17,387 bases of DNA, from the NCBI GenBank assembly GCA_038258095.1, contig JBBSQE010000038.1, positions 1 through 17,387 of the forward strand. Direction: 5' to 3'. The position numbers and the translations under genes were made by a program. Within the stretch, counting starts at the first letter, position 1. Each line of letters starts with the position of its first letter. This document shows positions 1 through 6,941 of the stretch, piece after piece. The notes beneath the pieces are model-generated. The model had not been told where the DNA came from. It searched no databases and was given only the letters and a program-made list of their open reading frames with translations. The DNA comes from JBBSQE01 sp038258095. Its GTDB lineage: Bacteria > Actinomycetota > Thermoleophilia > Solirubrobacterales > 70-9.

Positions 1-2919
1 CTGGCGCGACCCGGTCTTGTAGTCGATGACCTCGTGGTTTCCGTCCGGGTGGCGGTCGACGCGGTCGACGCGGCCGCGCAGGTGGTGCGGGCCGACCTGA
101 AAGTCGAAGCTGCGCTCGATCGAGATCGCCTCGGTCTGCGAGTCGCGCTCGGCGTCCCAGTAGGCGCGGAGCGCGTCGAGGCCGCGCGATCGGTACTGGA
201 GCTCGTCGTCGGTGGTTCCGAAGCCGCCGCGCCGCCAGCCGGCCTCGAAGAGCCGGTTGAGCTGGCCGAGCCCGTCCTCGTCGCCTCCACCGCGCACCCG
301 GTCCTTGTGGAAGCGCTCGAGCACGTTGTGGATGAGGATCCCGAAGCGCTGGTTGATCGTCGGCTCCTGCGGGATGCCGAATACGCGCGCGAACTTGTAC
401 TTGAGCGGGCAGGTGAGGTAGAGCGACAGGTCCGAGGCAGAGAGCTTGAGGCCGTCGCCGCGGCGAGGTAGACACGCCTCGAGCGAGGGCTCCTGCCGGG
501 CGCTGATCGCCTCCCGCCGCCGGCCGCGCTCACGGTCCTCGTCGAGCAGGTAGTCATCGAGCGAGGAGGCGTCGAGCTCGACGCGCTGGTCGGCCGTCGC
601 CACCTGGCTGATCAGGCCGTTGATCGCGTCGAGCGCCTCGGAAGCGTCCTCGGAGCCGGGCCGCTGCACCAGCGCGGCGAGCTTCAGCAACTCGAGGTAG
701 CGGGCGACCGCGCGGTTGACGTCGATCGTCGTGTCGAGGCGCGGCTCAGAGAGCTCGCGGCCCGCCTTCCACGAAGCCTCCAGGACCTCGTCGCGGAGCA
801 TCCGGTAGGTGGAGTGAAGGCCCTCGGCGGGGCCGAACATCTCCTCCTCGTGGATCTCCTCGGGGGCGGCGAGGACCGTGCGCGCCTCCTCGTAGAAGAG
901 CGACGGCCGAGTCGCCCCCTCGCGCCCGGTCTCGATCCAGGACATGACCAGCCCGGCCCGGGCACGGGTCATGGCGATGTGGAGCGCCCGGCGGCGGGCG
1001 GCGATCCGCAGGTCCTCGCCGTCACCGGATGGGCGCTCGGCGAGCAGCTCGGCCGGCACCGGCGGCGGATCGCCGACGCGTTCGACGCTGTCCGTGCGCT
1101 CCAGGCCGAGCACATAGACGTGCTCGAACTCCAGGCCCTTGGCGTCAGCCATCGCGATGACCTGCACGGCGCCGCGAGCCGGCTCCTCGTCCTCGGCCCC
1201 GAGCTCGACTCCGGCGTCGGCCACAGCCGCCAGGTAGCGGACGAAGTCCCGGGTCGACCCGTGCGGCTCGCGCCGCGTCCAGGCCGAGGCCAGCTCGGCG
1301 AGGCGCGAGAGGCTGAGGAGGCGTTCGGCCGCCTCGGGCTGCGCGGCGAAGAGACGCTGACGGCGCAGGCCGACGCGCTCAATCAGGCGGCGGACGAAGA
1401 CATCGGCGCGCCGCTCCTCGAGGGCCGCCGACGCCCCGCGGTAGAGGCGCAGGAACGCCTGCAGCCGTTCCCGGGCCTCGGGCCCGACCTGCGGGCTGCC
1501 GAGTGCCGCCTCGCACGCGCTGACCATGTCGAGCTTGCGGCGGCGGGCGATCGTCGTCAGTCGCGCGAGGTCGACGGAGCGGAGCTCGATCGGCGGGCGC
1601 GTCAGGGCCCGAGCGGCGGCGGCCGAGTCATCGGGGTCGGCGAGGACGCGCAGCCAGGCGATCGCGTCACGCACCTCGGGACGACGGAACAGGGCCGCCG
1701 GGCCGACGAGGTGGAAGGGAACGCTGCGCTCCTCCATCGCGGCTGCCACTGCGTTGCCGCGGCGCGCCGGGTCGTCGACGACGACGCAGATCCGCTCGGG
1801 GTCGACACCGCCGGCGACGAGGTGCTCCACCTCGCGGGCGACGGCCTGCGCCTGCGCGCGCTCGTTCCGCGAGCGCCAGAAGCGCACATGTCCCTGCGCA
1901 TCGTCGTCGGCGCGGCCGGGCTTGTCGACGCGCCCGGGGATGGCGGCGAGGACAGCTCGGGCGGCGTCCATCGACTCACCCCCGCCGCGGAAGGAGCGCT
2001 CGAGGACGATCCGGTCCGCGCCCGGGTGGACGTCTTCGAACCAGGCGGCGGAGCGGGAGCCGCCGCCGCGGGTCGTCTGGTCGTCGTCGAGCGCGCAGAG
2101 GATGTTGTCGGTGTCGGCCGCGAGCTCGGCGAGGATCGCCCAGCGGGCGACGGTCGTGTCCTCGAGCTCGTCGACCATGACGTGGCGGAACCGCTCCGCG
2201 ATCTCGCGGCGGACGTCGGCTCGGTCGGCGAGCAGGCGGCGGAGGCCGAGCGCGACGTCGCCCGAGTCGAGGCTCCCGGCCTCCGCGAGGATGGCGTCGT
2301 GGGCCGCGTAGAGGTCGGCGAACTCGCGTTCGCGGCGGGCGGACTCGAGGCCGGCCTCGTCGGTCGCGGCCTTCGCGCGCCGGGTCGCCAGCTCGCCCAG
2401 GGCGGCGGGGGCGACGGCCTCGGCCTTGAGGGCGTCGATCCGCCGCAGGAGGCCGGCAAGAAGCCCGGCAGGGTTGCCGCGGATCTCATGGTGGCGGAGC
2501 GGCAGCTCCTCGACACGGTCGAGCAGCATCGCAAGCCGCTCCGCCGGCCCGAGCACCTCGAAGAACGGGTCGAGGCCGGCCTCAGAAGCGTAGTCACGGA
2601 GCAGGCGTTCGCCGATCCCCTCCCAGGTCCCGATCCACAGCTCCTCGTATGGGCCTTCGAGCAGCGCCTCGGCACGCTCGCGGAGGCGATGCGCGGCGGC
2701 CCGGCTCGTGCTGAGGAGCAGAACGGACTCAGGCCCGCAGCCGCCCTCCGAGAGCGCCGCGAGGCGCCGGGCCAGGACCTCGGTCTTGCCGGTCCCGGCG
2801 GCCCCGATCATCAGGAGCGGCCCCGCTCCGTGCCCGATCGCGAGCTTCTGCGTCTCGGTCAGGTCCCCCGCCTCGAGAGGGATGCGGGTAGGGGTCGTCT
2901 CCGGCTCGTCAGCGGGCAC
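1..2919 (-). CDS. UvrD/REP-type DNA helicase fused to PD-(D/E)XK (RecB-like) nuclease, 3' end outside window
   Basis: Superfamily 1A helicase-nuclease, likely acting in double-strand break end processing like the actinobacterial AdnAB proteins. I read 973 codons from GTG at 2919 to the window edge. An in-frame TGA lies two codons upstream of the GTG, so the start cannot be further upstream. Visible: Q-motif Gln near residue 24, Walker A GAAGTGKT (39-46), Walker B-like VDELEDT, LDDDQT (motif III), LERSFRG (motif IV), DAKGLEFEHV (motif V) and HIAMTRAR (motif VI). The C-terminal nuclease shows CPLKYKF, IHNVLERFH and GRVDRVDRH followed by the catalytic DYK of VIDYKTG (Asp966/Lys968). Motif II has Glu where the family usually has Gln (DEFQD), and the Thr-His before the KGLEF motif is replaced by Met-Ala. 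It is divergent from the gene at 2996, 76 bp away. Whether it is AdnA- or AdnB-like cannot be settled without the C-terminus and the partner gene. Confidence 0.9.
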   Translation of the reverse strand, partial: MPADEPETTPTRIPLEAGDLTETQKLAIGHGAGPLLMIGAAGTGKTEVLARRLAALSEGGCGPESVLLLSTSRAAAHRLRERAEALLEGPYEELWIGTWEGIGERLLRDYASEAGLDPFFEVLGPAERLAMLLDRVEELPLRHHEIRGNPAGLLAGLLRRIDALKAEAVAPAALGELATRRAKAATDEAGLESARREREFADLYAAHDAILAEAGSLDSGDVALGLRRLLADRADVRREIAERFRHVMVDELEDTTVARWAILAELAADTDNILCALDDDQTTRGGGSRSAAWFEDVHPGADRIVLERSFRGGGESMDAARAVLAAIPGRVDKPGRADDDAQGHVRFWRSRNERAQAQAVAREVEHLVAGGVDPERICVVVDDPARRGNAVAAAMEERSVPFHLVGPAALFRRPEVRDAIAWLRVLADPDDSAAAARALTRPPIELRSVDLARLTTIARRRKLDMVSACEAALGSPQVGPEARERLQAFLRLYRGASAALEERRADVFVRRLIERVGLRRQRLFAAQPEAAERLLSLSRLAELASAWTRREPHGSTRDFVRYLAAVADAGVELGAEDEEPARGAVQVIAMADAKGLEFEHVYVLGLERTDSVERVGDPPPVPAELLAERPSGDGEDLRIAARRRALHIAMTRARAGLVMSWIETGREGATRPSLFYEEARTVLAAPEEIHEEEMFGPAEGLHSTYRMLRDEVLEASWKAGRELSEPRLDTTIDVNRAVARYLELLKLAALVQRPGSEDASEALDAINGLISQVATADQRVELDASSLDDYLLDEDRERGRRREAISARQEPSLEACLPRRGDGLKLSASDLSLYLTCPLKYKFARVFGIPQEPTINQRFGILIHNVLERFHKDRVRGGGDEDGLGQLNRLFEAGWRRGGFGTTDDELQYRSRGLDALRAYWDAERDSQTEAISIERSFDFQVGPHHLRGRVDRVDRHPDGNHEVIDYKTGSRQ

Positions 2920-2925
2920 GTCTCA

Positions 2926-2931
2926 ACGCTA
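2926..2931 (-). promoter_or_regulatory. TANNNT -10 box for leaderless helicase-nuclease mRNA
   Basis: TAGCGT on the minus strand ends 6 nt before the GTG start (2919). No Shine-Dalgarno-like sequence fits in between. At this spacing transcription would begin at or next to the start codon. No convincing -35 box is visible. Confidence 0.45.
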
Positions 2932-2983
2932 CCGCGCCGCGCGCGCGAGCTCCGGTGCAGCGCTCCGGCCCGGGACCGATCCG

Positions 2984-2989
2984 TAGAGT
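2984..2989 (+). promoter_or_regulatory. TANNNT -10 box for leaderless IMPase-family mRNA
   Basis: TAGAGT ends 6 nt before the ATG at 2996, the same layout as the divergent helicase gene. There is no clear ribosome binding site and no clear -35 box. Confidence 0.45.
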
Positions 2990-2995
2990 GGGCTC

Positions 2996-3868
2996 ATGGC
3001 CACCGAGGCGACGCAGAGCGAGGAAGGATCATCGGTCGCCGCGACCATCGAAGCGGACTGGCTCGGAGCCTGCCGCCGGGCTGTCGCCGCGCAGCGGTGC
3101 ATCTTCGACGAGGTCCGGGGGGTGGGCGCTCGCACCTCCTACGAGGGGATCGGCGTGGGAGGCGACCACACCCTCGTCATCGACCGCCGCTGCGAGGACG
3201 CGATCTTCGCCGAGCTCACCGAGCTCGCGGAGGCGGGCGCCTCGTTCGTCGCGATCTCCGAAGAGCGCGGAGAGGTCACCTTCGGCGAGGGCGGCGAGGT
3301 CCGCGTCGTCATCGACCCGATCGACGGCTCCCTGAATGCCCGCCGGACCCTGCCGTCCCACAGCTTCAGCCTCGCGGTCACCTCCGGGCCCTCGATGGCC
3401 GATGCCGAGTTCGGCTTCGTCCACGACTTCGGCGCCGACGATGAGATGACGGCGACCCGCGGGGGGGGCGCCCGGCTGAACCGCGAGCCGATCGAGGCGC
3501 TCGAGGACGAGAAGGGCCTCGAGCTCGTCGGAATCGAGTCCGCCAAGCCTGCCTATCTCGCACCTGCACTCCCCGAGATGGACTCGGTCTACCGGCTGCG
3601 CGTGATCGGTTCGATCGCGATCGCCGCCTCTTATGTCGGGACGGGACGGCTCGACGGGATGTTCAGCCTGCGGCCCTGCCGATCGGTCGACGCGGCGGCC
3701 GCGCAGCTGATCCTCCGCGAGGCCGGCGGCCACGTCGCCTTCGGCGACACACCGCTCGGCGAGACGGGCCTCGGCCTCGACGAGCGCTACCCGATCGCGG
3801 CCGCGGTGAGCCGGGACGGTCTCGCCACATTGCTGCGTGCCCAGCGCGCTTCGACCGACGCGCGCTGA
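2996..3868 (+). CDS. Inositol monophosphatase / FBPase-family phosphatase
   Basis: 290-residue Mg-dependent sugar/inositol phosphatase of the IMPase fold. The metal-binding signature is complete: TLVIDRRCED (about 59-68), the acidic pair in SEERGE (88-93), DPIDGS (107-112, supplying two metal-ligand Asps), and the late Asp of RSVDAAAAQ (Asp232), equivalent to the family's WDxAA but without Trp. AGGHV follows near 243. Length is normal for the family. The ATG is preceded by a -10-like TAGAGT rather than a ribosome binding site, suggesting leaderless translation. The downstream zincin gene follows on the same strand after 77 bp with its own -10 box. Family is secure. The substrate (inositol-1-P, fructose-1,6-bisphosphate, histidinol-P or other) cannot be read from sequence. 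Confidence 0.88.
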   Translation: MATEATQSEEGSSVAATIEADWLGACRRAVAAQRCIFDEVRGVGARTSYEGIGVGGDHTLVIDRRCEDAIFAELTELAEAGASFVAISEERGEVTFGEGGEVRVVIDPIDGSLNARRTLPSHSFSLAVTSGPSMADAEFGFVHDFGADDEMTATRGGGARLNREPIEALEDEKGLELVGIESAKPAYLAPALPEMDSVYRLRVIGSIAIAASYVGTGRLDGMFSLRPCRSVDAAAAQLILREAGGHVAFGDTPLGETGLGLDERYPIAAAVSRDGLATLLRAQRASTDAR

Positions 3869-3932
3869 GTCCGTCGTGCCCGACCGGTCCGGGTTCTCGT
3901 CGCCTACAGACCGCGCCGGGTCGACCACCCGC

Positions 3933-3938
3933 TAGCGT
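3933..3938 (+). promoter_or_regulatory. TANNNT -10 box for leaderless zincin mRNA
   Basis: TAGCGT ends 7 nt before the GTG start at 3946, with no Shine-Dalgarno-like sequence in between. It is the third gene in a row in this window with this arrangement. Confidence 0.45.
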
Positions 3939-3945
3939 CGCCCGG

Positions 3946-5007
3946 GTGAGCGAGCAGACGCTGATCGACTGGCCCCTGGCCGAGCGCGTGGCTCGAGGCC
4001 TTGCCGGAACGGGCACGGGCAAACGCTCGGTCCGCGTGGCCGACCTGCGCAAGGCGACGCGCGGGAGCGTCGCCGCCGTGCATGGCTACACGGGCCTCGA
4101 GCCGCGCGGCCGGGCTCCCTCGACCGAGGTACTCGATCGCGGAGAGTGGATCGAGGCGAACACCGTCTCCCTGAAGGCGGTGACCGCCGGCATCGAGGAG
4201 GAGATCGCGGAGTCCAGGCGCATTCCCGGGCCACTCGGCGGCGGCTTGCGGCGTGCGGCCGGGGCGGCGGCGGGCGTCGAGCTCGGCCTCGTCAGCGGCT
4301 ATCTCGCCCAGCGAGTCCTGGGCCAGTACGACGTGGCGCTGATCGGGCCCGCGCGGCCGGCGCGCCTCCTCTTCGTCGCGCCCAACCTCGCTGACGCGCG
4401 GCAGCGCCTCGACGTCGAGCGCGAGCCCTTCTTGCGCTGGATCGCGCTGCACGAGGCCACGCATGTCGTCCAGTTCAGCTCGGTCCCATGGCTGCGCGAG
4501 CACCTCAGCGCGATCGCCCAGGAGCTGATGTCGGGGGCCTTCGCGCAGATCAGCCTCGAGCGTCTCGCTCGCTCGGCTCGCTCGTTGATCACCCCCGACC
4601 CCCGGCGCCTGCTGGCCGCGCTCCGGGAGGGCGACTGGCTGTCGCCGTTCGTCGCCGAGCCCCAGCGCGCCCTGATGGAGAGCCTGCAGGCGACGATGGC
4701 GGTAGTGGAGGGCTACTCCGAGCACGTTATGGACGTGATCGGCGCCGAGATCGGCCCGGCCTACCCCGAGCTGCGCGCACGGGTCGACGCCCGTCGCGAG
4801 GGGCGGAGCACGATCGACTCGATCGTCTCCCGGATCCTCGGCCTCGACCAAAAGATGCGCCAGTACCGCCACGGGAAGGCTTTCTGCGACGAGGTGGTCG
4901 AACGCCGGGGGATCGAGACCCTCAATCGCGTCTGGTCAGAGCCGGAGGCGATGCCGAGCGCGGCCGAGCTGGCGGCCCCGGGCGAGTGGATCGCTCGGGT
5001 GGGTTGA
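3946..5007 (+). CDS. Zincin-2 family (DUF2342 / 'F420 biosynthesis-associated') zinc metallohydrolase
   Basis: 353 residues. The zinc-binding HEATH motif (HExxH, His169-His173) lies in FLRWIALHEATHVVQFSSV, and a second conserved helix EGYSEHVMD (about 255-263) is the likely place for the remaining ligand. The N-terminal part, with IDWPLAERVARGLAG at 7-21 and repeated EANTVSLKAVT-type helices, matches the actinobacterial zincin-like type 2 family, whose substrate is unknown. No signal peptide or membrane segment is seen, so it should be cytoplasmic. GTG 3946 is chosen because homologous sequence begins immediately and a -10-like TAGCGT sits 7 nt upstream. In many actinobacteria this family sits by tilS/hpt; here that neighbour is absent and gene remnants follow. 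The family's F420 link is genomic association only. Confidence 0.87.
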   Translation: MSEQTLIDWPLAERVARGLAGTGTGKRSVRVADLRKATRGSVAAVHGYTGLEPRGRAPSTEVLDRGEWIEANTVSLKAVTAGIEEEIAESRRIPGPLGGGLRRAAGAAAGVELGLVSGYLAQRVLGQYDVALIGPARPARLLFVAPNLADARQRLDVEREPFLRWIALHEATHVVQFSSVPWLREHLSAIAQELMSGAFAQISLERLARSARSLITPDPRRLLAALREGDWLSPFVAEPQRALMESLQATMAVVEGYSEHVMDVIGAEIGPAYPELRARVDARREGRSTIDSIVSRILGLDQKMRQYRHGKAFCDEVVERRGIETLNRVWSEPEAMPSAAELAAPGEWIARVG

Positions 5008-5065
5008 GCGGCGTCTACCTAGGTCGGTGGGATCAGGGCGTTCTGGTCGGGGTGCGGTCGTTCGC

Positions 5066-5292
5066 TCAGGCCGCTGAAGGAAGCGGCACCGGTTCTCCCG
5101 CCTCGACGATCTGAGTCTCGAGGCAGGCAGCCGCCGCCTCCCCTGAGAACCGCTCGGCCGGGTGGTCGACCTGTGTGTAGGCGGGCGGGTGGTTGATGGT
5201 GTCGTAGTGGATCGGGACGGTCAGCCGTGCGCCGAGGATGGACGCCGCGGCGACGGCCTCCTCCGGACCCATCGCAGCGCGACCGGTCTCCC
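5066..5292 (-). pseudogene. 3' remnant of MBL-fold metallo-hydrolase
   Basis: About 70-75 residues of a metallo-beta-lactamase-fold hydrolase C-terminus are left, ending at TGA 5066-5068. MGPEEAVAAASILGARL followed by TVPIHYDTINHPPAY corresponds to the end of UPF0173-like hydrolases, where MGPEEA precedes the late metal-ligand His (PxHY). The HxHxDH metal-binding motif and the whole N-terminal half are missing. Upstream of the MGPEEA segment the same frame loses family character and runs straight into the TetR remnant on the other strand. An ATG at 5272 could start a 68-residue peptide, but it would lack an active site. The right boundary is approximate (somewhere around 5275-5300). Confidence 0.72.
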
Positions 5293-5572
5293 AAGGTTCG
5301 ACGGCCCGGTCGCGATCGGCCCATTCGGAACTACGGAGGCCGACGCAATCGAGCGAGCCCTCGATCTCTGGGACAGGGTGCTTGAGTCAGAGATCGCAGC
5401 GACGATCGAGCAGGGGGACCTGCCGCGTGAGACCGACCCCAGGCAGGCGGCCTTCGAGATCGGAGCGATCGCGGTTGCTGTGAACCAGGCGCGTCAGCTC
5501 CGCCACGACCCCCAGGCCGGGGCTCGCGGCCGTCGTGCGATGCGGCGCGTGTTTGGCCTGAACACGCCGTAG
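5293..5572 (+). pseudogene. 3' remnant of TetR/AcrR-family regulator
   Basis: The frame ending with TAG at 5570-5572 encodes a TetR C-terminal ligand-binding region: an FDGPV segment like the family's 'AEFDGRPGPV', then helices with WDRVLESEIAATIEQGDLP, DPRQAAFEIGAIAVAVNQA and GRRAMRRVFG. The N-terminal helix-turn-helix domain is absent. The frame can be extended left to an ATG at 5162, but that stretch is antisense to the MBL remnant and has no TetR character. The stump cannot bind DNA. It starts exactly where the MBL remnant (other strand) loses its 5' half, which fits a single deletion across a divergent regulator-target pair. Confidence 0.7.
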
Positions 5573-5597
5573 GTCCCAAGCGCCTGACGGGCGGGGT

Positions 5598-5638
5598 GTG
5601 ACCGACTTCGGGGGCCCGCAGACCCCCAAAGTCGTCAC
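5598..5638. terminator. Hairpin terminator after TetR remnant
   Basis: The arm GTGACCGACTTCGGGGG (5598-5614) pairs with CCCCCAAAGTCGTCAC (5623-5638) around an 8-nt loop, with one mismatch and one bulged base. There is no long T tract, common for GC-rich actinobacteria. It lies 25 bp after the TetR stop and before the next promoter, so it separates the two transcription units. Confidence 0.6.
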
Positions 5639-5682
5639 GCTTGAACCCCCGGTCGGCGTAACCTCGGCCGCCCTCCCGTTTA

Positions 5683-5694
5683 GAACACCTGTTC
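5683..5694. promoter_or_regulatory. Candidate LexA (SOS) box GAAC-N4-GTTC
   Basis: GAACACCTGTTC is an inverted repeat with GAAC/GTTC half-sites separated by 4 nt, followed by G, so it matches the Gram-positive/actinobacterial LexA consensus CGAACnnnnGTTCG at all but the first base. It sits in the -35 region of the promoter inferred for the basic protein at 5777, where a repressor would block RNA polymerase. The motif is short and lexA is not in the window. Confidence 0.4.
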
Positions 5695-5706
5695 GTAGAC
5701 AACTGC

Positions 5707-5712
5707 TACACT
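5707..5712 (+). promoter_or_regulatory. Extended -10 promoter element of basic-protein gene
   Basis: TACACT preceded directly by TGC gives an extended -10 (TGnTANNNT). Transcription would begin near 5719, leaving a leader of about 58 nt in a locally AT-rich stretch that is unusual for this window. No good -35 hexamer is evident at 17 bp; the LexA-like palindrome occupies that space. Confidence 0.45.
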
Positions 5713-5776
5713 TCTCGAACATCATTAGAAATAACAACCACACCGGGTACTAAGCCCGAGGGGGTCTGAAACCAAG

Positions 5777-6436
5777 ATGGCCGATACACCGAACAACCGC
5801 ACCACCGCCGCCAGCAAGCGCAGTGCTTCCGCCAAGAAGGCAGCCCGCACCCGGGCAGCCGGCAACACCAAGATTCAGGCGAAGCGCACGCAGACCAACG
5901 CCAAGCGCACAGCGAAGTCTGCGCAGCGGACCGCCAAGGCCGCCGCCAACGACGTCACGCCGCGTCAGGCTCAGGTTCGCGCCGCCGCCGAGACCGTCGT
6001 TGACGTTCCCGTCGGCGTCGTCCTCAGCGCTGCCGATCGCGTCCAGGAGATCGTCGAGCCGTTCACCGCTCGCACGACCGCCGAGCGTCAGATCAAGGCC
6101 TACCGCACGCAGCTCACGCGGAACCTCAAGCGCGCCGAGCGTCGGGGCACCACCGCCCGTCGCAAGGCCACGACCGAGGCCAAGCGCACCCAGCGTCGGG
6201 CCGGCACGACCGTCCGTCAGAACCGCCGCAAGGCAGAGACGACGCTTCGCCGGAACCGTCGTCAGGCCGAGACCACGCTGCGCCAGAACCGCCGCAAGGC
6301 CGAGACCCGGCTGAAGAAGGCCTCGAAGCGCGCCGAGAAGGTCCAGTCGGACCTCTCCAAGGCCGTTGACGAGCAGACCACCCGTGCCCAGGACCTCGTC
6401 GGTCAGGTCACGAACCAGGTGGCGACGCTCCGCTAA
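5777..6436 (+). CDS. Highly basic Lys/Arg/Ala repeat protein, probably nucleoid- or polyanion-binding
   Basis: 219 residues with two very basic flanks around a less charged centre. Residues 1-60 are Ala/Lys/Arg/Thr-rich and low complexity, like histone H1 tails. Residues 70-121 contain VVDVPVGVVLSAADRVQEIVE and FTARTTAERQIKAYRTQL, a probable helical core. Residues 122-187 are 11-residue repeats (TTLRxNRRxAE) forming an Arg-rich helix, and the last 30 residues are a more acidic amphipathic helix. There is no signal peptide or membrane segment. GAGGGGG at 5758-5764 lies 12 nt before the ATG, and it has its own promoter and strong terminator, so it is monocistronic. Heparin-binding-hemagglutinin-like or H1-like DNA compaction are both possible; I do not recognise a named family. 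Codon use is C-ending and regular, as in a well-expressed gene. Confidence 0.82.
   Translation: MADTPNNRTTAASKRSASAKKAARTRAAGNTKIQAKRTQTNAKRTAKSAQRTAKAAANDVTPRQAQVRAAAETVVDVPVGVVLSAADRVQEIVEPFTARTTAERQIKAYRTQLTRNLKRAERRGTTARRKATTEAKRTQRRAGTTVRQNRRKAETTLRRNRRQAETTLRQNRRKAETRLKKASKRAEKVQSDLSKAVDEQTTRAQDLVGQVTNQVATLR
6206..6337 (+). repeat. Four in-frame 33-bp (11-residue) tandem repeats
   Basis: Units 6206-6238, 6239-6271, 6272-6304 and 6305-6337 encode TTVRQNRRKAE, TTLRRNRRQAE, TTLRQNRRKAE and TRLKKASKRAE. Weaker copies precede them (residues 122-143). The 11-residue period fits a hendecad helix that would place Arg/Lys along most of its surface. Confidence 0.85.
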
Positions 6437-6459
6437 GTCACTTAGCCCGGCCGGCCGCT

Positions 6460-6527
6460 GGAGAGGCGGCTCGTCCGGAGAAGTCTGGCGGCAACCTCAT
6501 ACCTCGCCGCCAGAGAAGTACCTCTCC
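6460..6527 (+). other. Nested RNA stem structure in the 3' UTR, possibly a small RNA
   Basis: The outer stem GGAGAGG (6460-6466) pairs with CCTCTCC (6521-6527). Inside it, TCTGGCGG (6484-6491) pairs perfectly with CCGCCAGA (6507-6514) around a 15-nt loop. The strong terminator begins 5 nt later. The stretch 6437-6532 has no reading frame I would defend. It could be a 3' UTR element or a 3'-derived small RNA. This comes only from reading base complementarity. Confidence 0.35.
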
Positions 6528-6532
6528 TCCCT

Positions 6533-6562
6533 CACCAAGCGCCCCTTTTGGGGCGCTTGGTG
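6533..6562 (+). terminator. Strong intrinsic terminator of the basic-protein gene
   Basis: CACCAAGCGCCCC (6533-6545) and its exact complement (6550-6562) form a perfect 13-bp stem with a TTTT loop. It is followed by TGCGTTTCC, a weak T tract. It lies 97 bp after the TAA and 94 bp before vapB. Confidence 0.82.
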
Positions 6563-6631
6563 CGTTTCCGGGGAGAACATGCCGGCGTCGGGACGCTTGG
6601 GCCCACAACCCAGTCCGCCATAAATGCCATG

Positions 6632-6647
6632 CTGATACTCTCATCAG
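6632..6647. promoter_or_regulatory. Candidate VapB operator overlapping the vapBC promoter
   Basis: CTGAT (6632-6636) and ATCAG (6643-6647) form an inverted repeat with a 6-nt centre, 9 nt before the antitoxin ATG. A possible -10 (GATACT, 6634-6639) lies inside it. Ribbon-helix-helix antitoxins usually repress their own promoter through such palindromes. The AGGAA ribosome binding site (6646-6650) overlaps its right edge. Confidence 0.4.
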
Positions 6648-6656
6648 GAATCCATC

Positions 6657-6941
6657 ATGACCAAGCTCGTCCAGATCCGCGACCTTCCCGAGGATGCCCA
6701 CCGGGTCCTGAAGTCCAGGGCAGCGCTCGAAGGGAAGACGCTTTCGGCCTACCTTCGGGACCAGTTGACGGAGATGGCCGGTCGCCGGACTCCGGAAGAG
6801 GTGTGGGCCAGCATCCGCAGTCGCCCCACACGTGAGGGGATCGACGGGGCAGCGACCATCCGCGCCATCCGCGACGAGCGCGAAGAAGAGCTCTACCAGC
6901 GCCATCTCAGAGCCCAGGACCTGGTACCGCCGGAAGAGTGA
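6657..6941 (+). CDS. vapB: VapB/FitA-type ribbon-helix-helix antitoxin
   Basis: 94-residue antitoxin. Residues 1-42 hold the ribbon-helix-helix DNA-binding domain: the strand KLVQIRDLP, then helices DAHRVLKSRAALEGK and LSAYLRDQLTEMAG. The C-terminal half, with TPEEVWASIRSRP near 54-66, is the segment that usually wraps around the PIN toxin. The ATG has an AGGAA ribosome binding site 6 nt upstream. Its TGA (6939-6941) overlaps the toxin's GTG start (6938-6940) as GTGA, so the two proteins are translationally coupled. The pair probably represses its own promoter. Chromosomal VapBC loci can be stress modules or addiction elements; nothing here separates the two. Confidence 0.87.
   Translation: MTKLVQIRDLPEDAHRVLKSRAALEGKTLSAYLRDQLTEMAGRRTPEEVWASIRSRPTREGIDGAATIRAIRDEREEELYQRHLRAQDLVPPEE

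Noticed and set aside
814..3444. An 876-codon plus-strand open frame across the left end
   Set aside because: It is antisense to the helicase-nuclease, whose frame shows all helicase and nuclease motifs. The plus frame is low-complexity Arg/Gly/Ala and also runs into the phosphatase gene. Long antisense frames are expected at this GC content.
3029..4872. Long minus-strand frames (299 and 322 codons) opposite the phosphatase and the zincin
   Set aside because: Antisense shadows: the plus-strand frames hold DPIDGS and HEATH active-site motifs, while the minus frames show compositional bias only.
5162..5292. Left extension of the TetR frame to ATG 5162 as its true N-terminus
   Set aside because: This part is antisense to the conserved MBL segment, has no helix-turn-helix and no TetR-like sequence.
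6206..6337. 33-bp repeats as a CRISPR or intergenic repeat array
   Set aside because: They are contiguous, in frame, have no spacers and encode an 11-residue protein repeat.
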